A stretch of 7,042 nucleotides of DNA from Opitutia bacterium (lineage in GTDB: Bacteria > Verrucomicrobiota > Verrucomicrobiia > Opitutales > UBA953). Positions 1 through 6,617 of the stretch are shown one piece after another. Each line of letters opens with the position of its first letter. Position 1 is the stretch's first letter. The stretch lies in the NCBI GenBank assembly GCA_947378905.1, contig CANCLV010000052.1:1-7042 (forward strand), given 5' to 3'. Below the pieces are notes generated by a model. It ran no database searches, was not told the DNA's origin, and saw nothing but the letters and a program-made list of their open reading frames with translations. A program made the translations under genes and the position numbers.

Positions 1-186
1 CGCCAAGTAGTCACCGCAAACTGGGGCTGGATGCTTCTTTTACTTTTAGTCTCAGCTGTGATTGCTGTGCTTGGTATTTTGGGCTGCGGTGTGGGATTCT
101 TCATCACACTTCCGTTTTCCTATTTAATGCTCGCTGCTGCGTACACCCGAGCATTCGACAGCTCGGACGACGCCGTGAACATCTAG
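1..186 (+). CDS. C-terminal fragment of an integral membrane protein, 5' end outside window
   Basis: Frame 1 is open from the window edge to a TAG stop at 184-186 and gives 61 residues; the start lies upstream. The fragment holds two closely spaced hydrophobic stretches, about residues 9-26 (WGWMLLLLLVSAVIAVLG) and 28-48, joined by a short Gly/Cys turn (GCGVG). It then ends in a polar, acidic tail (FDSSDDAVNI). The pattern of a Gly-rich turn, a 'TLPFSYLMLAAAY' helix and an aromatic Tyr-x-Arg-x-Phe end is seen in several poorly characterised multi-pass bacterial families (YciC/UPF0259-like, GPDPase_memb-like, DUF975-like). I cannot decide among these from 61 residues. The last helix and tail imply a short hydrophilic C terminus, probably cytoplasmic. 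It converges with nrdA and a shared hairpin about 90 bases downstream would end its transcript. Function unknown. Confidence 0.7.
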   Translation, partial: RQVVTANWGWMLLLLLVSAVIAVLGILGCGVGFFITLPFSYLMLAAAYTRAFDSSDDAVNI

Positions 187-275
187 TTCGTCTCGTATCT
201 TCATGGGGCAGGGGCACAACCCCTTGTCACCGTGTCACCTTGCCCACGTGTCCCCTCGTCGAAAATGCCGACACA

Positions 276-301
276 AAAAAGGCGTCCGAAGACGCCTTTT
301 T
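276..301. terminator. Bidirectional intrinsic terminator between the membrane-protein gene and nrdA
   Basis: An 11-bp perfect stem, AAAAAGGCGTC (276-286) pairing with GACGCCTTTTT (291-301), encloses a 4-base loop. Read on the minus strand the loop is TTCG closed by C-G, the very stable cUUCGg tetraloop. The stem is followed by a run of six T (280-275), an ideal intrinsic terminator about 20 bases after the nrdA stop. Read on the plus strand it also ends in five T, so it can stop the convergent left-edge gene. The minus-strand reading is the stronger of the two. Confidence 0.9.
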
Positions 302-320
302 ATTCAGAGCATTTTCGACG

Positions 321-3300
321 CTACTGACAAGCCTCACAAGTACCGCCGTTGCGCATCGCTTCGATCGAACATGCGTTCTTCTCTTCAGCGGTGAACTCTT
401 TCTTCTCAACCTTGGTCTTACCTTCCATTGAAGAAGTTGCCTTCTCAATGTTAGAAGCACCGAGGGTACGGAGATAGTAAGTAGTCTTAAGACCAGTGCG
501 CCAAGCGTACTGATACATGTGTGACAGCTCTTTGAGATCTGCGGCAGGCAAGAAGAGATTGAGTGACTGTGCTTGGTCGATCCACTTTTGACGGCGCGCC
601 GCAGCATCGATAATCCACTTATAAGGAATCACGAATGCAGTCATGTACTTCAGACGGAGGTCATCAGGGATTTCTGGGATATCCTTGAGCTCGCCATCGT
701 AGTACTTGAGTTGCTCGACCATGTTCTGATTCCAGAGACCGAGTTTCTTGAGGTCACGTACGAGCGAAGCATTCAATTCAATGAAGTCACCGGAGAGATT
801 ACTCTTAACGAAGAGATTCTTGTAAGTAGGCTCGATGCAAGGTGAGCTGCCGACGATGTTTGAAATCGTAGCAGTAGGAGCAATCGCCAGAACATTGGAA
901 TTGCGCATGCCCTGTTTCTTAATCTTCTCACGGACAGAGGTCCAATCCATGCGACCGCCACGTTTGACTTCGATAGGCTCACCGCGCTCAGCTTCAAGCA
1001 CGTCAACGGTATCTTGGGGAAGTAAACCGCGATCCCACTTGGAACCTTTGTAAGTGCTGTAGGCACCGCGCTCAGCAGCGAGGTCAGATGAAGTCTCATA
1101 AGCATAGTAAGCGACTGCTTCCATGATTTCGTCGTTGAACTCAACCGCGGCGTCCGATGCGAACGATGCATTACGACGGTAGAGACAGTCTTGTAGACCC
1201 ATGACACCGAGACCGATAGGACGGTGGCGGATGTTGGAAACTTCGGCAGCCTTGGTAGGATAGAAGTTGATATCAATCACGTTATCGAGAGCACGAACCG
1301 CAACGCGTACGCTTTCAGCGAGGCGAGCATGGTCGATATTACCATCAGCGTCTAAGTGTGAATCCAATACGATGGAACCTAAGTTACAGACCGCAGTTTC
1401 ATCAGCACTGGTATTGAGTGTAATTTCGGTGCAAAGATTCGAGGAGTGAATGACGCCTACGTGATCTTGAGGAGAACGGACGTTACAGGGATCTTTGAAA
1501 GTCATCCACGGATGGCCGGTTTCAAAAATCATGCCCAACATTTTCTTCCAGAGTTCGAGGGCTGGGAGTGTGCGACCGAAAATCTTACCTTGGCGGGCTT
1601 GTTCTTCGTAGGCGGCGTAGCGACGTTCGAAATCTGCACCGTAAGTTTCATGTAAGTCGGCTACTTCGTGTGAACTGAACAATGTCCAATCACCACGAGC
1701 CTTGAGGCGCTTCATAAATAAATCAGGAATCCAATTTGCGGTGTTCATGTCGTGCGTACGACGACGATCATCACCGGTGTTACGACGGAGTTCTAAGAAG
1801 TCTTCGAAGTCACTGTGCCAGGCTTCGAGATAAGCACAACCAGAACCACGGCGCTTGCCGCCTTGGTTCACAGCCACGAGCTGGTCGTTGTGTAATTTAA
1901 GGAAAGGAATGACACCTTGGGATTCACCGTTGGTACCTTTAATGTGTGAGCCTGTTCCGCGAACCGCTGTCCATGAACCGCCTAAGCCACCTGCCCACTT
2001 GGAGAGGAAAGCATTTTCAGCGATACCACGAACCATGATCGATTCAATCGTATCATCCACTTTATAGAGATAGCACGAGGAGAGCTGACTGTGGAGAGTG
2101 CCTGAATTGAAAAGAGTTGGAGTCGAACTACAGAAGCGGCGAGACGAGTAGAGATTGTGGAGACGGACAACCCAATCTTCACGTCCCTTCTCTTCGCGAA
2201 GGAAAAGACCCATCGCTACGCGCATCCAGAAGAACTGCGGAGTCTCTAAACGACGTGCAATCTTGTTAGTTTTATCGATGATTAAATAGCGATCGTAGAG
2301 AGTTTGAACGCCCAAGAACTCAAACTCCATGTCGGCCATAGGATCGAGAGCCTCGGCGAGTTTAGCTAAATTGTAGCGACGGAGCTCAGGAGTGAGACGG
2401 CCGATTTCGATACCGCGTTCAATATAGGCAGCGAATTTAATGCGATGGAATTCTTGAAGTTTAGAAACTCCGTCTTTGAGAATGCTCCAACCTAAGACTT
2501 CTTCGTAGATATAAGTGAGTAAGAGACGACCGGCAAACTTGGCAAAGTCAGCATCGCGCTCGATGAGAGTCTTAGAATTAAGTTCGATAGTCTTACGTAA
2601 TTCCGGCTCGGTGATTTCGTTGAATAGACCGCGGCGCAGTTCAACTTCGATTTCGTCTACCGTGAGTGAGAGATTTAATCCGGTCACTGCGTAGGAAACA
2701 CGTTTACGTAAATCGTCACCATTCCATAAGTAAGTTGAACCGTTAGGTGCCTTAACCAAAATCATCGACTCTTGGCGATCATCGGAAACGGAAGGCTGAG
2801 CAGCTTCCACTTCACGTGCACGAGTACGTTCAGCGCGATAGAGAATGTAAGCTTCGGCTACTTTGAAGTGACCTTGGCGCATTAACTCGGCTTGGACGAT
2901 GTCTTGAACTTCTTCGATACCGATGATGTTTACTTTTAAATCTGCAACGCGGTAGGAAACTGCGGAGGCTACTAACTCAGCAGGACTTGAATCGAGTCCT
3001 TGTGAAAGGAATGATTTACGAATCGCGATATCAATTTTGGACTGATTCCAAGGCACAATCTGGTGATTGCGACGCATGAGACGTGCTTTCACTTCAACAC
3101 TACCTGGGGTTGAAATATATCCTGAAGAACAGACTAAGCTTTTAGCCACGTCGTGACGATTATGCTGAATGAGTGCTTGTTCGATAATCGGAATAATTTG
3201 TGCTTCGGTGACAACGCCATCGGTTTTTAAAACGAGATCGCTCACGGACTGAGAAACTTGTTTAGCAACAGCGGCGACGAAGTTACGGTTTTGTTCGGTA

Positions 3301-3527
3301 AAAATATCAGTGACTTGACGTGACAGTAAAAGATCGGTCAGAGCGGTACCGACGATTTCAGCAATGCGGCCGTCATCGAAACCAGCGATGGCTGGAACAT
3401 TGGCGGCACCAGCGGCAGCCACAGGCAAAGCTTCGCGCCAGTTAAAACGTGGCTTCGCATTCGCGGGAGTGCGGATGGCGTTTTTGAGGGCGATATCTTC
3501 GCGGTAGAAAGGGAGTTCAGGATTCAT
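321..3527 (-). CDS. nrdA: Ribonucleoside-diphosphate reductase, alpha (catalytic) subunit, class I, with tandem ATP-cones
   Basis: This is the large subunit of class I ribonucleotide reductase, which reduces ribonucleoside diphosphates to deoxy forms in the cytoplasm with NrdB. The protein has 1068 residues, against about 760 in E. coli, because of an N-terminal extension. Residues about 25-135 resemble a degenerate ATP-cone, 147-238 a well-kept ATP-cone (RRN 152-154, Asn161, Lys164, ending VAEAYILYRAER), and 254-345 align with the E. coli N-terminal cone but are eroded. The catalytic core follows. Aligning by eye, the redox pair is Cys485 (QLSSCYL) and Cys714 (AVCNLGS), the thiyl-radical residue is Cys699 in SNLCTEI, with Asn697 and Glu701 beside it, and the radical-relay tyrosines are Tyr1017-Tyr1018. 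The C-terminal shuttle is Cys1064 and Cys1067 (CEACQ), as I recall for chlamydial NrdA. The start at 3525-3527 has no Shine-Dalgarno and is chosen as the first ATG. The gene lies downstream of nrdB, probably co-transcribed, and is closed by the UUCG hairpin. Family assignment is very secure; cone boundaries are approximate. Confidence 0.97.
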   Translation of the reverse strand: MNPELPFYREDIALKNAIRTPANAKPRFNWREALPVAAAGAANVPAIAGFDDGRIAEIVGTALTDLLLSRQVTDIFTEQNRNFVAAVAKQVSQSVSDLVLKTDGVVTEAQIIPIIEQALIQHNRHDVAKSLVCSSGYISTPGSVEVKARLMRRNHQIVPWNQSKIDIAIRKSFLSQGLDSSPAELVASAVSYRVADLKVNIIGIEEVQDIVQAELMRQGHFKVAEAYILYRAERTRAREVEAAQPSVSDDRQESMILVKAPNGSTYLWNGDDLRKRVSYAVTGLNLSLTVDEIEVELRRGLFNEITEPELRKTIELNSKTLIERDADFAKFAGRLLLTYIYEEVLGWSILKDGVSKLQEFHRIKFAAYIERGIEIGRLTPELRRYNLAKLAEALDPMADMEFEFLGVQTLYDRYLIIDKTNKIARRLETPQFFWMRVAMGLFLREEKGREDWVVRLHNLYSSRRFCSSTPTLFNSGTLHSQLSSCYLYKVDDTIESIMVRGIAENAFLSKWAGGLGGSWTAVRGTGSHIKGTNGESQGVIPFLKLHNDQLVAVNQGGKRRGSGCAYLEAWHSDFEDFLELRRNTGDDRRRTHDMNTANWIPDLFMKRLKARGDWTLFSSHEVADLHETYGADFERRYAAYEEQARQGKIFGRTLPALELWKKMLGMIFETGHPWMTFKDPCNVRSPQDHVGVIHSSNLCTEITLNTSADETAVCNLGSIVLDSHLDADGNIDHARLAESVRVAVRALDNVIDINFYPTKAAEVSNIRHRPIGLGVMGLQDCLYRRNASFASDAAVEFNDEIMEAVAYYAYETSSDLAAERGAYSTYKGSKWDRGLLPQDTVDVLEAERGEPIEVKRGGRMDWTSVREKIKKQGMRNSNVLAIAPTATISNIVGSSPCIEPTYKNLFVKSNLSGDFIELNASLVRDLKKLGLWNQNMVEQLKYYDGELKDIPEIPDDLRLKYMTAFVIPYKWIIDAAARRQKWIDQAQSLNLFLPAADLKELSHMYQYAWRTGLKTTYYLRTLGASNIEKATSSMEGKTKVEKKEFTAEEKNACSIEAMRNGGTCEACQ

Positions 3528-3694
3528 ATTTGATGGAAAGTGTGTTTGGTTTTAGAGAGGAGTCGAAAGTGTAGTGTATTCGGGCGTGGGCCTGAATAAT
3601 TGGGGAGGGTTGATCGGAGAGGATGGAGGGTAAGAACAGAAACCGTGCCAAATTAAACAACGTGGGGGTAATGCTTAATAGGGTGCACGATTAA
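3528..3694 (-). other. nrdB-nrdA intergenic leader, C-rich and G-poor in the transcript (possible rut-like region)
   Basis: This is a 167-base gap between nrdB stop and nrdA start. In transcript sense the 112 bases next to nrdA (3639 to 3528) contain about 46 C and only 7 G by my count, an unstructured pyrimidine-rich leader of the kind Rho binds. The only hairpin I see pairs 3578-3585 with 3590-3597, 8 bp with one mismatch in the RNA sense, and has no T-run after it. There is no purine-rich ribosome-binding site before the nrdA ATG (leader end TTCCATCAAAT). I see no convincing promoter. A role in uncoupling nrdB and nrdA expression is inference only. Confidence 0.45.
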
Positions 3695-4789
3695 TTATAG
3701 GTCGGCGTCGTCGACCTTTTCTAGTGCTGCTGACTTTTGATATTCAGTTACGCGGCCCTCAAAGAAGTTTTGTTCCTTCTTGAGATCCATCATTTCCGAA
3801 AGCCAAGGGAATGGATTAACAGGCGCCGGGGAAACGAGTGGTTCGAGACCACAGTTTCTTAGGCGACGGTCCGCAATATAATCAATATATTGCTCAAATT
3901 CCTTCGAAGAAAGGCCTAAAGCGTTCACGGGGAGGCAGTCGCGGATGAAGTCTTTTTCGAGGCCGACGGCGGTAGCCATAAGCTGACGAAGTTCTTCACG
4001 GAACGACTCGGTCCAGATATCAGGATTTTCTTTTACTAACTCTAATAAGAGTTGGCGGAAGAGATCGATGTGATTGGACTCGTCGCGCAATGTATAGCGG
4101 AACATTTGTCCGATACCTGGGAATTTATTTTGGCGAGCGAGGGAAAGCACCATGCCGAAGAGTCCGTAGAATTGAGTACCTTCCATGCACTGACCGAAGA
4201 GGAAGATATTATGAGCGAGGGCCTGCTTGTCTTCGAGTTTAGTGAGGTCGAGCTTCCGGCGGAGCGCGCGAGAATTATTGACGACGAAGGAGGCCTTCTT
4301 GTCGATAGTCGGAATGTCTTCGAACATCGCTTCACACTCGTGAGGATTAATGCCGAGTGACGAGATCATGTACACGAGTGAATCAGCGTGAATATTTTCT
4401 TCGTGTGCGTGACGACCTAAAACTAATTTCAATTCAGGAGCAGTGACGACTTCACGAACGACGTGAATAATGTTGTCACCGACAATTCCTTCAGCGGCAG
4501 AAAAATAACCAATCGCCATTTTAATAATCCAGCGATCAATTTCAGTAATCGCACCACTGCTGTCGCGCCATTGTTCGCAGTCTTTACCCATGGGAACATC
4601 TTCTGGTTCCCAGTGGTTAGCTTTCATGGTTTTATAAAGATCATACGCCCACTGATATTTGAGTGGGAGAATATTGAAGAACATCGAGTCACGACCGTTA
4701 ATGACTTGTTTGTTTTTAAATGCTTCTTCTGCTTTTGCTTTATCGAGGATGAATGTTTTTGGTCCGACTTTTACTGTGATTGTTTCCAT
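3695..4789 (-). CDS. nrdB: Ribonucleoside-diphosphate reductase, beta (radical-generating) subunit, class Ic-like with Leu at the radical-tyrosine site
   Basis: This is the small R2 subunit of class I ribonucleotide reductase, a cytoplasmic all-helical ferritin-like protein that builds a dimetal oxidant and passes a radical to NrdA. It has 364 residues, normal for the family. All six metal ligands are visible: Glu100 (SAAEG), Glu131 and His134 (EENIH), Glu203 (CMEGTQFYG), Glu237 and His240 (RDESNH). The first ligand is Glu, as in Chlamydia (Glu89), not Asp as in E. coli (Asp84). The residue four after His134, Tyr122 in E. coli and Phe127 in Chlamydia trachomatis, is Leu138; its codon is CTC (complement of 4376-4378). 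Relay residues remain: Trp60 (NHWEPEDVPMGKD), Tyr232, Asp236 and Tyr350 near the C terminus (RVTEYQ). The tail 351-364 should dock on NrdA. It precedes nrdA, with NrdR-box candidates upstream. The ATG at 4787-4789 has no Shine-Dalgarno. An R2-like oxidase (R2lox) is unlikely, given the C-terminal docking tail and neighbouring nrdA. Confidence 0.96.
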   Translation of the reverse strand: METITVKVGPKTFILDKAKAEEAFKNKQVINGRDSMFFNILPLKYQWAYDLYKTMKANHWEPEDVPMGKDCEQWRDSSGAITEIDRWIIKMAIGYFSAAEGIVGDNIIHVVREVVTAPELKLVLGRHAHEENIHADSLVYMISSLGINPHECEAMFEDIPTIDKKASFVVNNSRALRRKLDLTKLEDKQALAHNIFLFGQCMEGTQFYGLFGMVLSLARQNKFPGIGQMFRYTLRDESNHIDLFRQLLLELVKENPDIWTESFREELRQLMATAVGLEKDFIRDCLPVNALGLSSKEFEQYIDYIADRRLRNCGLEPLVSPAPVNPFPWLSEMMDLKKEQNFFEGRVTEYQKSAALEKVDDADL

Positions 4790-4862
4790 TAAAATTTAGT
4801 GATTAGAGAAAAGGGTTTATGTAGAGGCCAGAGGGGCCGCTAGGTGATTGGTATATCGGGAA

Positions 4863-4891
4863 ATTATACTAGGGATAGGGGGTGTAAATAC
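4863..4891 (-). promoter_or_regulatory. Candidate sigma70-type promoter for nrdB(A)
   Basis: On the minus strand a perfect -10 hexamer TATAAT occupies 4868-4863. The -35 region is weak: GTATTT at 17-bp spacing (4891-4886), or TTTACA at an unfavourable 14 bp (4888-4883). Transcription would begin near 4856 and leave a leader of about 65 bases before the nrdB ATG. The NrdR-box candidate starts 7 bp upstream of this element, which suits regulation. A weak -35 is consistent with a regulated promoter, but the call rests mainly on the -10 match. Confidence 0.4.
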
Positions 4892-4897
4892 TATTTA

Positions 4898-4913
4898 ACA
4901 CTGTATGTAGTGT
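4898..4913. promoter_or_regulatory. NrdR box (main site)
   Basis: The 16-bp sequence ACACTGTATGTAGTGT matches the published NrdR-box consensus acaCwAtATaTwGtgt at 14 of 16 positions, including the outer ACAC/GTGT arms and the central AT. It sits in an 18-bp inverted repeat with 6-bp perfect arms (AACACT/AGTGTT, 4897-4914). NrdR is the zinc-ribbon/ATP-cone repressor of ribonucleotide reductase genes, so a box 109 bases upstream of the nrdB start fits function and place. The arms followed by a T-run (4913-4918) could mimic a weak terminator, but no plus-strand gene precedes it. Confidence 0.75.
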
Positions 4914-4928
4914 TTTTTCTTAAATCAC

Positions 4929-4944
4929 TCACAATACGGCACTT
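4929..4944. promoter_or_regulatory. Probable second NrdR box (one good half-site)
   Basis: Sequence TCACAATACGGCACTT starts exactly 31 bp from the start of the main box, the three-helical-turn spacing typical of paired NrdR boxes. The left half TCACAATA matches aCACwAtA at 7 of 8 positions; the right half is poor. The spacing makes it believable where the sequence alone would not. Confidence 0.5.
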
Positions 4945-5138
4945 ACAAAAAAAACTTTATTCACAATGGGGGTTTTTGACTAATTTTTTAAGGTTTGTAC
5001 GGGCGGTGAGGATTTTGTGTTAAAAAAGCATAAAATTAGCCAACTTCAAATCTAAGTTATTAGTCTTACTCACCGGAAAATTACCCTCTGATGAGCGAGG
5101 TTGCTCAAAGACTAAAAATTTATTAGAAACCCAATATA

Positions 5139-6605
5139 ATGGGCAAAAATTCTGCAACCGAAGAGAGTAAAAACTCCCCTTCCCTCCTAAAAAATTTATG
5201 GGGGAAAAAAGATTTAAGAGAGCGCGGATGGCGTGGACGAATTAAAGCAGTTTGCCGAGTCTTCATCACGAGCTGGCGTGGTATAGGTGAGAACAAAATC
5301 CCACAACAATCGGCAGCATTGACCTATTATACTCTCATGTCGATTGGGCCGATCCTCGCACTCGCACTCACTATTTCAGGATACATACTTACCCAGTCGA
5401 ATAATTCGGAAGACAACTTAGCCAAAAAATCTGTCGTCGCATCGATTCAGTGGATTGCACCACAAATCAATGCATCGAATTTAAAAACCCTTTCTGCAAA
5501 AAATGCGAGTGCGCCTGAACAGACACAGAAGCTGCACGACATCAGTGAAAATTTAGATAAGATGGTGGATCAGCTCTTAGCTAACGCAGCGAGTAGTGAG
5601 GCTGGGCTTATTGGTTTATTTTTTATTTTAGCTTTAGCCGTGCTCATGCTGAGTCGCGTAGAAGATGCGCTCAATGGAATTTGGGGAGTTCGTGTTGGGC
5701 GACATTGGTACAAACGTTGTGTAAATTATTTACTCTTTTTAATTCTCTTCTTTCTGGTTGGAGCTACCTCGCTAACCATGTTATCAGTGGCCTCGATTGC
5801 TGATGCCATTGGTCAAAGTACCTCCTGGGTAGGCGACTTTTTGATCCGCCTGCCTATGGGCGAGGAAATTATTGAGTTTATTAGCGGAAATGGACCTTTG
5901 ATCATCTCGTTCTTGCTTCTTTGGGGGGCCTTTACGCTCTTTAATCACATCATGCCGAATGGTCGGGTCCATTGGAGTGCGGCGGCCATCGGTGGACTCA
6001 GTGTAACCGCACTTATTATTTTAAATCACCAACTCTCAGCGCTCTATGTCAGCAAAGTAACTCACTTACAATCGTTGTACGGTGGAGTAAGTATTTTAGT
6101 GATCATTATGTTCGGAACCTATTTATCTTGGTTTTTCGTTTTACTCGGAGGGCAGCTTGCATTCGCGTATCAACATCGCCGTTCGCTCACTCAGAGTAAA
6201 AGTTGGGAGCACCTCAGTCACCAATCACGTCGCGCGTTAGCGTTCACTTGTTGTTTAGAATCATTGCGACGTTATGAAGTGGGAGAGTCGGGCGTGCTCG
6301 TCCAGGATTTAATTTCTAAAACACATTTACCGAGTGGAGTCATTGAAAGCTGTTTGCAGATTTGTCGGGAAAAAAATCTCTTAGAAGGTGATTTCAAAAA
6401 ACACGGCATGAGGCCCGTGAGGACTTTAGAGAAAATGACCGTGGGCCAATTATGGAAAGTCGTTGATGGTGATATCGGAAGTGATGCAGATGATTTTAAC
6501 GATCACGATGATCCGGCGTTACGTGAGTTAGTACGTATTGAGAAAAATATTTTAGAAACGGCCGAGACACGATTGACGTTGGGTCAGCTCGCGGCGCATC
6601 GATAA
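5139..6605 (+). CDS. YihY/virulence factor BrkB family inner-membrane protein with C-terminal winged-helix-like domain
   Basis: The protein has 488 residues, against about 290 for E. coli YihY. Family blocks are clear: SAALTYYTLMSIGPILALAL (58-77, first membrane helix), RVEDALNGIWGVR (173-185), NHIMPNGRVHWSAAAIGG (269-286) and LQSLYGGVSI (310-319) leading to the last helix with FVLLGGQLAFAYQHRR (333-348). About six membrane helices are seen: 60-84, 155-172, 195-218, 253-270, 280-300 and 316-343. The first loop, about 85-153, is long and polar with a helical, coiled-coil-like part (KLHDISENLDKMVDQLL). After the membrane part, residues about 360-440 look like a compact winged-helix module (alternating helices, SGVLVQDLISKTHLPSGVIESCLQ, then a 'LLEGD' wing), followed by an acidic segment (447-459). 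Such C-terminal modules occur in longer family members. The family was once called RNase BN in error; its biochemical role is unsettled. The start at 5139 lacks a Shine-Dalgarno. It diverges from nrdB, with no sign of a functional link. Confidence 0.93.
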   Translation: MGKNSATEESKNSPSLLKNLWGKKDLRERGWRGRIKAVCRVFITSWRGIGENKIPQQSAALTYYTLMSIGPILALALTISGYILTQSNNSEDNLAKKSVVASIQWIAPQINASNLKTLSAKNASAPEQTQKLHDISENLDKMVDQLLANAASSEAGLIGLFFILALAVLMLSRVEDALNGIWGVRVGRHWYKRCVNYLLFLILFFLVGATSLTMLSVASIADAIGQSTSWVGDFLIRLPMGEEIIEFISGNGPLIISFLLLWGAFTLFNHIMPNGRVHWSAAAIGGLSVTALIILNHQLSALYVSKVTHLQSLYGGVSILVIIMFGTYLSWFFVLLGGQLAFAYQHRRSLTQSKSWEHLSHQSRRALAFTCCLESLRRYEVGESGVLVQDLISKTHLPSGVIESCLQICREKNLLEGDFKKHGMRPVRTLEKMTVGQLWKVVDGDIGSDADDFNDHDDPALRELVRIEKNILETAETRLTLGQLAAHR

Positions 6606-6617
6606 AAAAGCCAAAGA

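Larger units (their letters stand above)
4790..5138. other. Divergent intergenic region between nrdB and the YihY-family gene
   Basis: This is 349 bases of AT-rich non-coding sequence; no ORF in it has coding character. The half next to nrdB holds the TATAAT element and the NrdR-box candidates listed separately, plus an imperfect palindrome at 4882-4901 that shares its ACAC arm with the main box. The half next to the YihY-family gene holds several hairpin-forming stretches: 5012-5019 with 5029-5036 (8 bp, one G-U), and TGAGC 5092-5096 with GCTCA 5103-5107. I found no convincing -35/-10 pair for the YihY-family gene. A TTGACT at 4976-4981 lacks a good -10 at 16-18 bp. Confidence 0.7.

Noticed and set aside
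203..260. G- and C-rich short repeats (AGGGG/CCCCT, GTCACC twice) after the left-edge gene
   Set aside because: Arms are only 5-6 bases with no T-run; the nearby 276-301 hairpin explains termination fully.
227..607. 126-residue minus-strand ORF overlapping the nrdA 3' end, and the plus-strand ORFs near it
   Set aside because: They overlap the certain nrdA frame or the terminator hairpin, have low-complexity Arg/Ser-rich translations and resemble no family; shadows of nrdA.
3646..3662. Sigma54-like -24/-12 element (TGGCAC on the minus strand) before nrdA
   Set aside because: The -24 half is good, but at the right distance the -12 half reads CTGT, not TTGC, so the element fails.
4042..4792. 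Plus- and minus-strand ORFs of about 100 residues inside nrdB
   Set aside because: They lie fully within nrdB in other frames, with unnatural composition and no start context; nrdB itself has every expected motif.
4976..5036. TTGACT -35 with downstream AT-rich -10 for the YihY-family gene
   Set aside because: At 16-18 bp spacing the sequence is ACGGGC-like, not a -10; TAAAAT at 5031 lacks a -35.
5135..5140. TATAAT at the YihY-family start codon as a -10 box
   Set aside because: It overlaps the ATG, has no matching -35, and would start transcription inside the gene.
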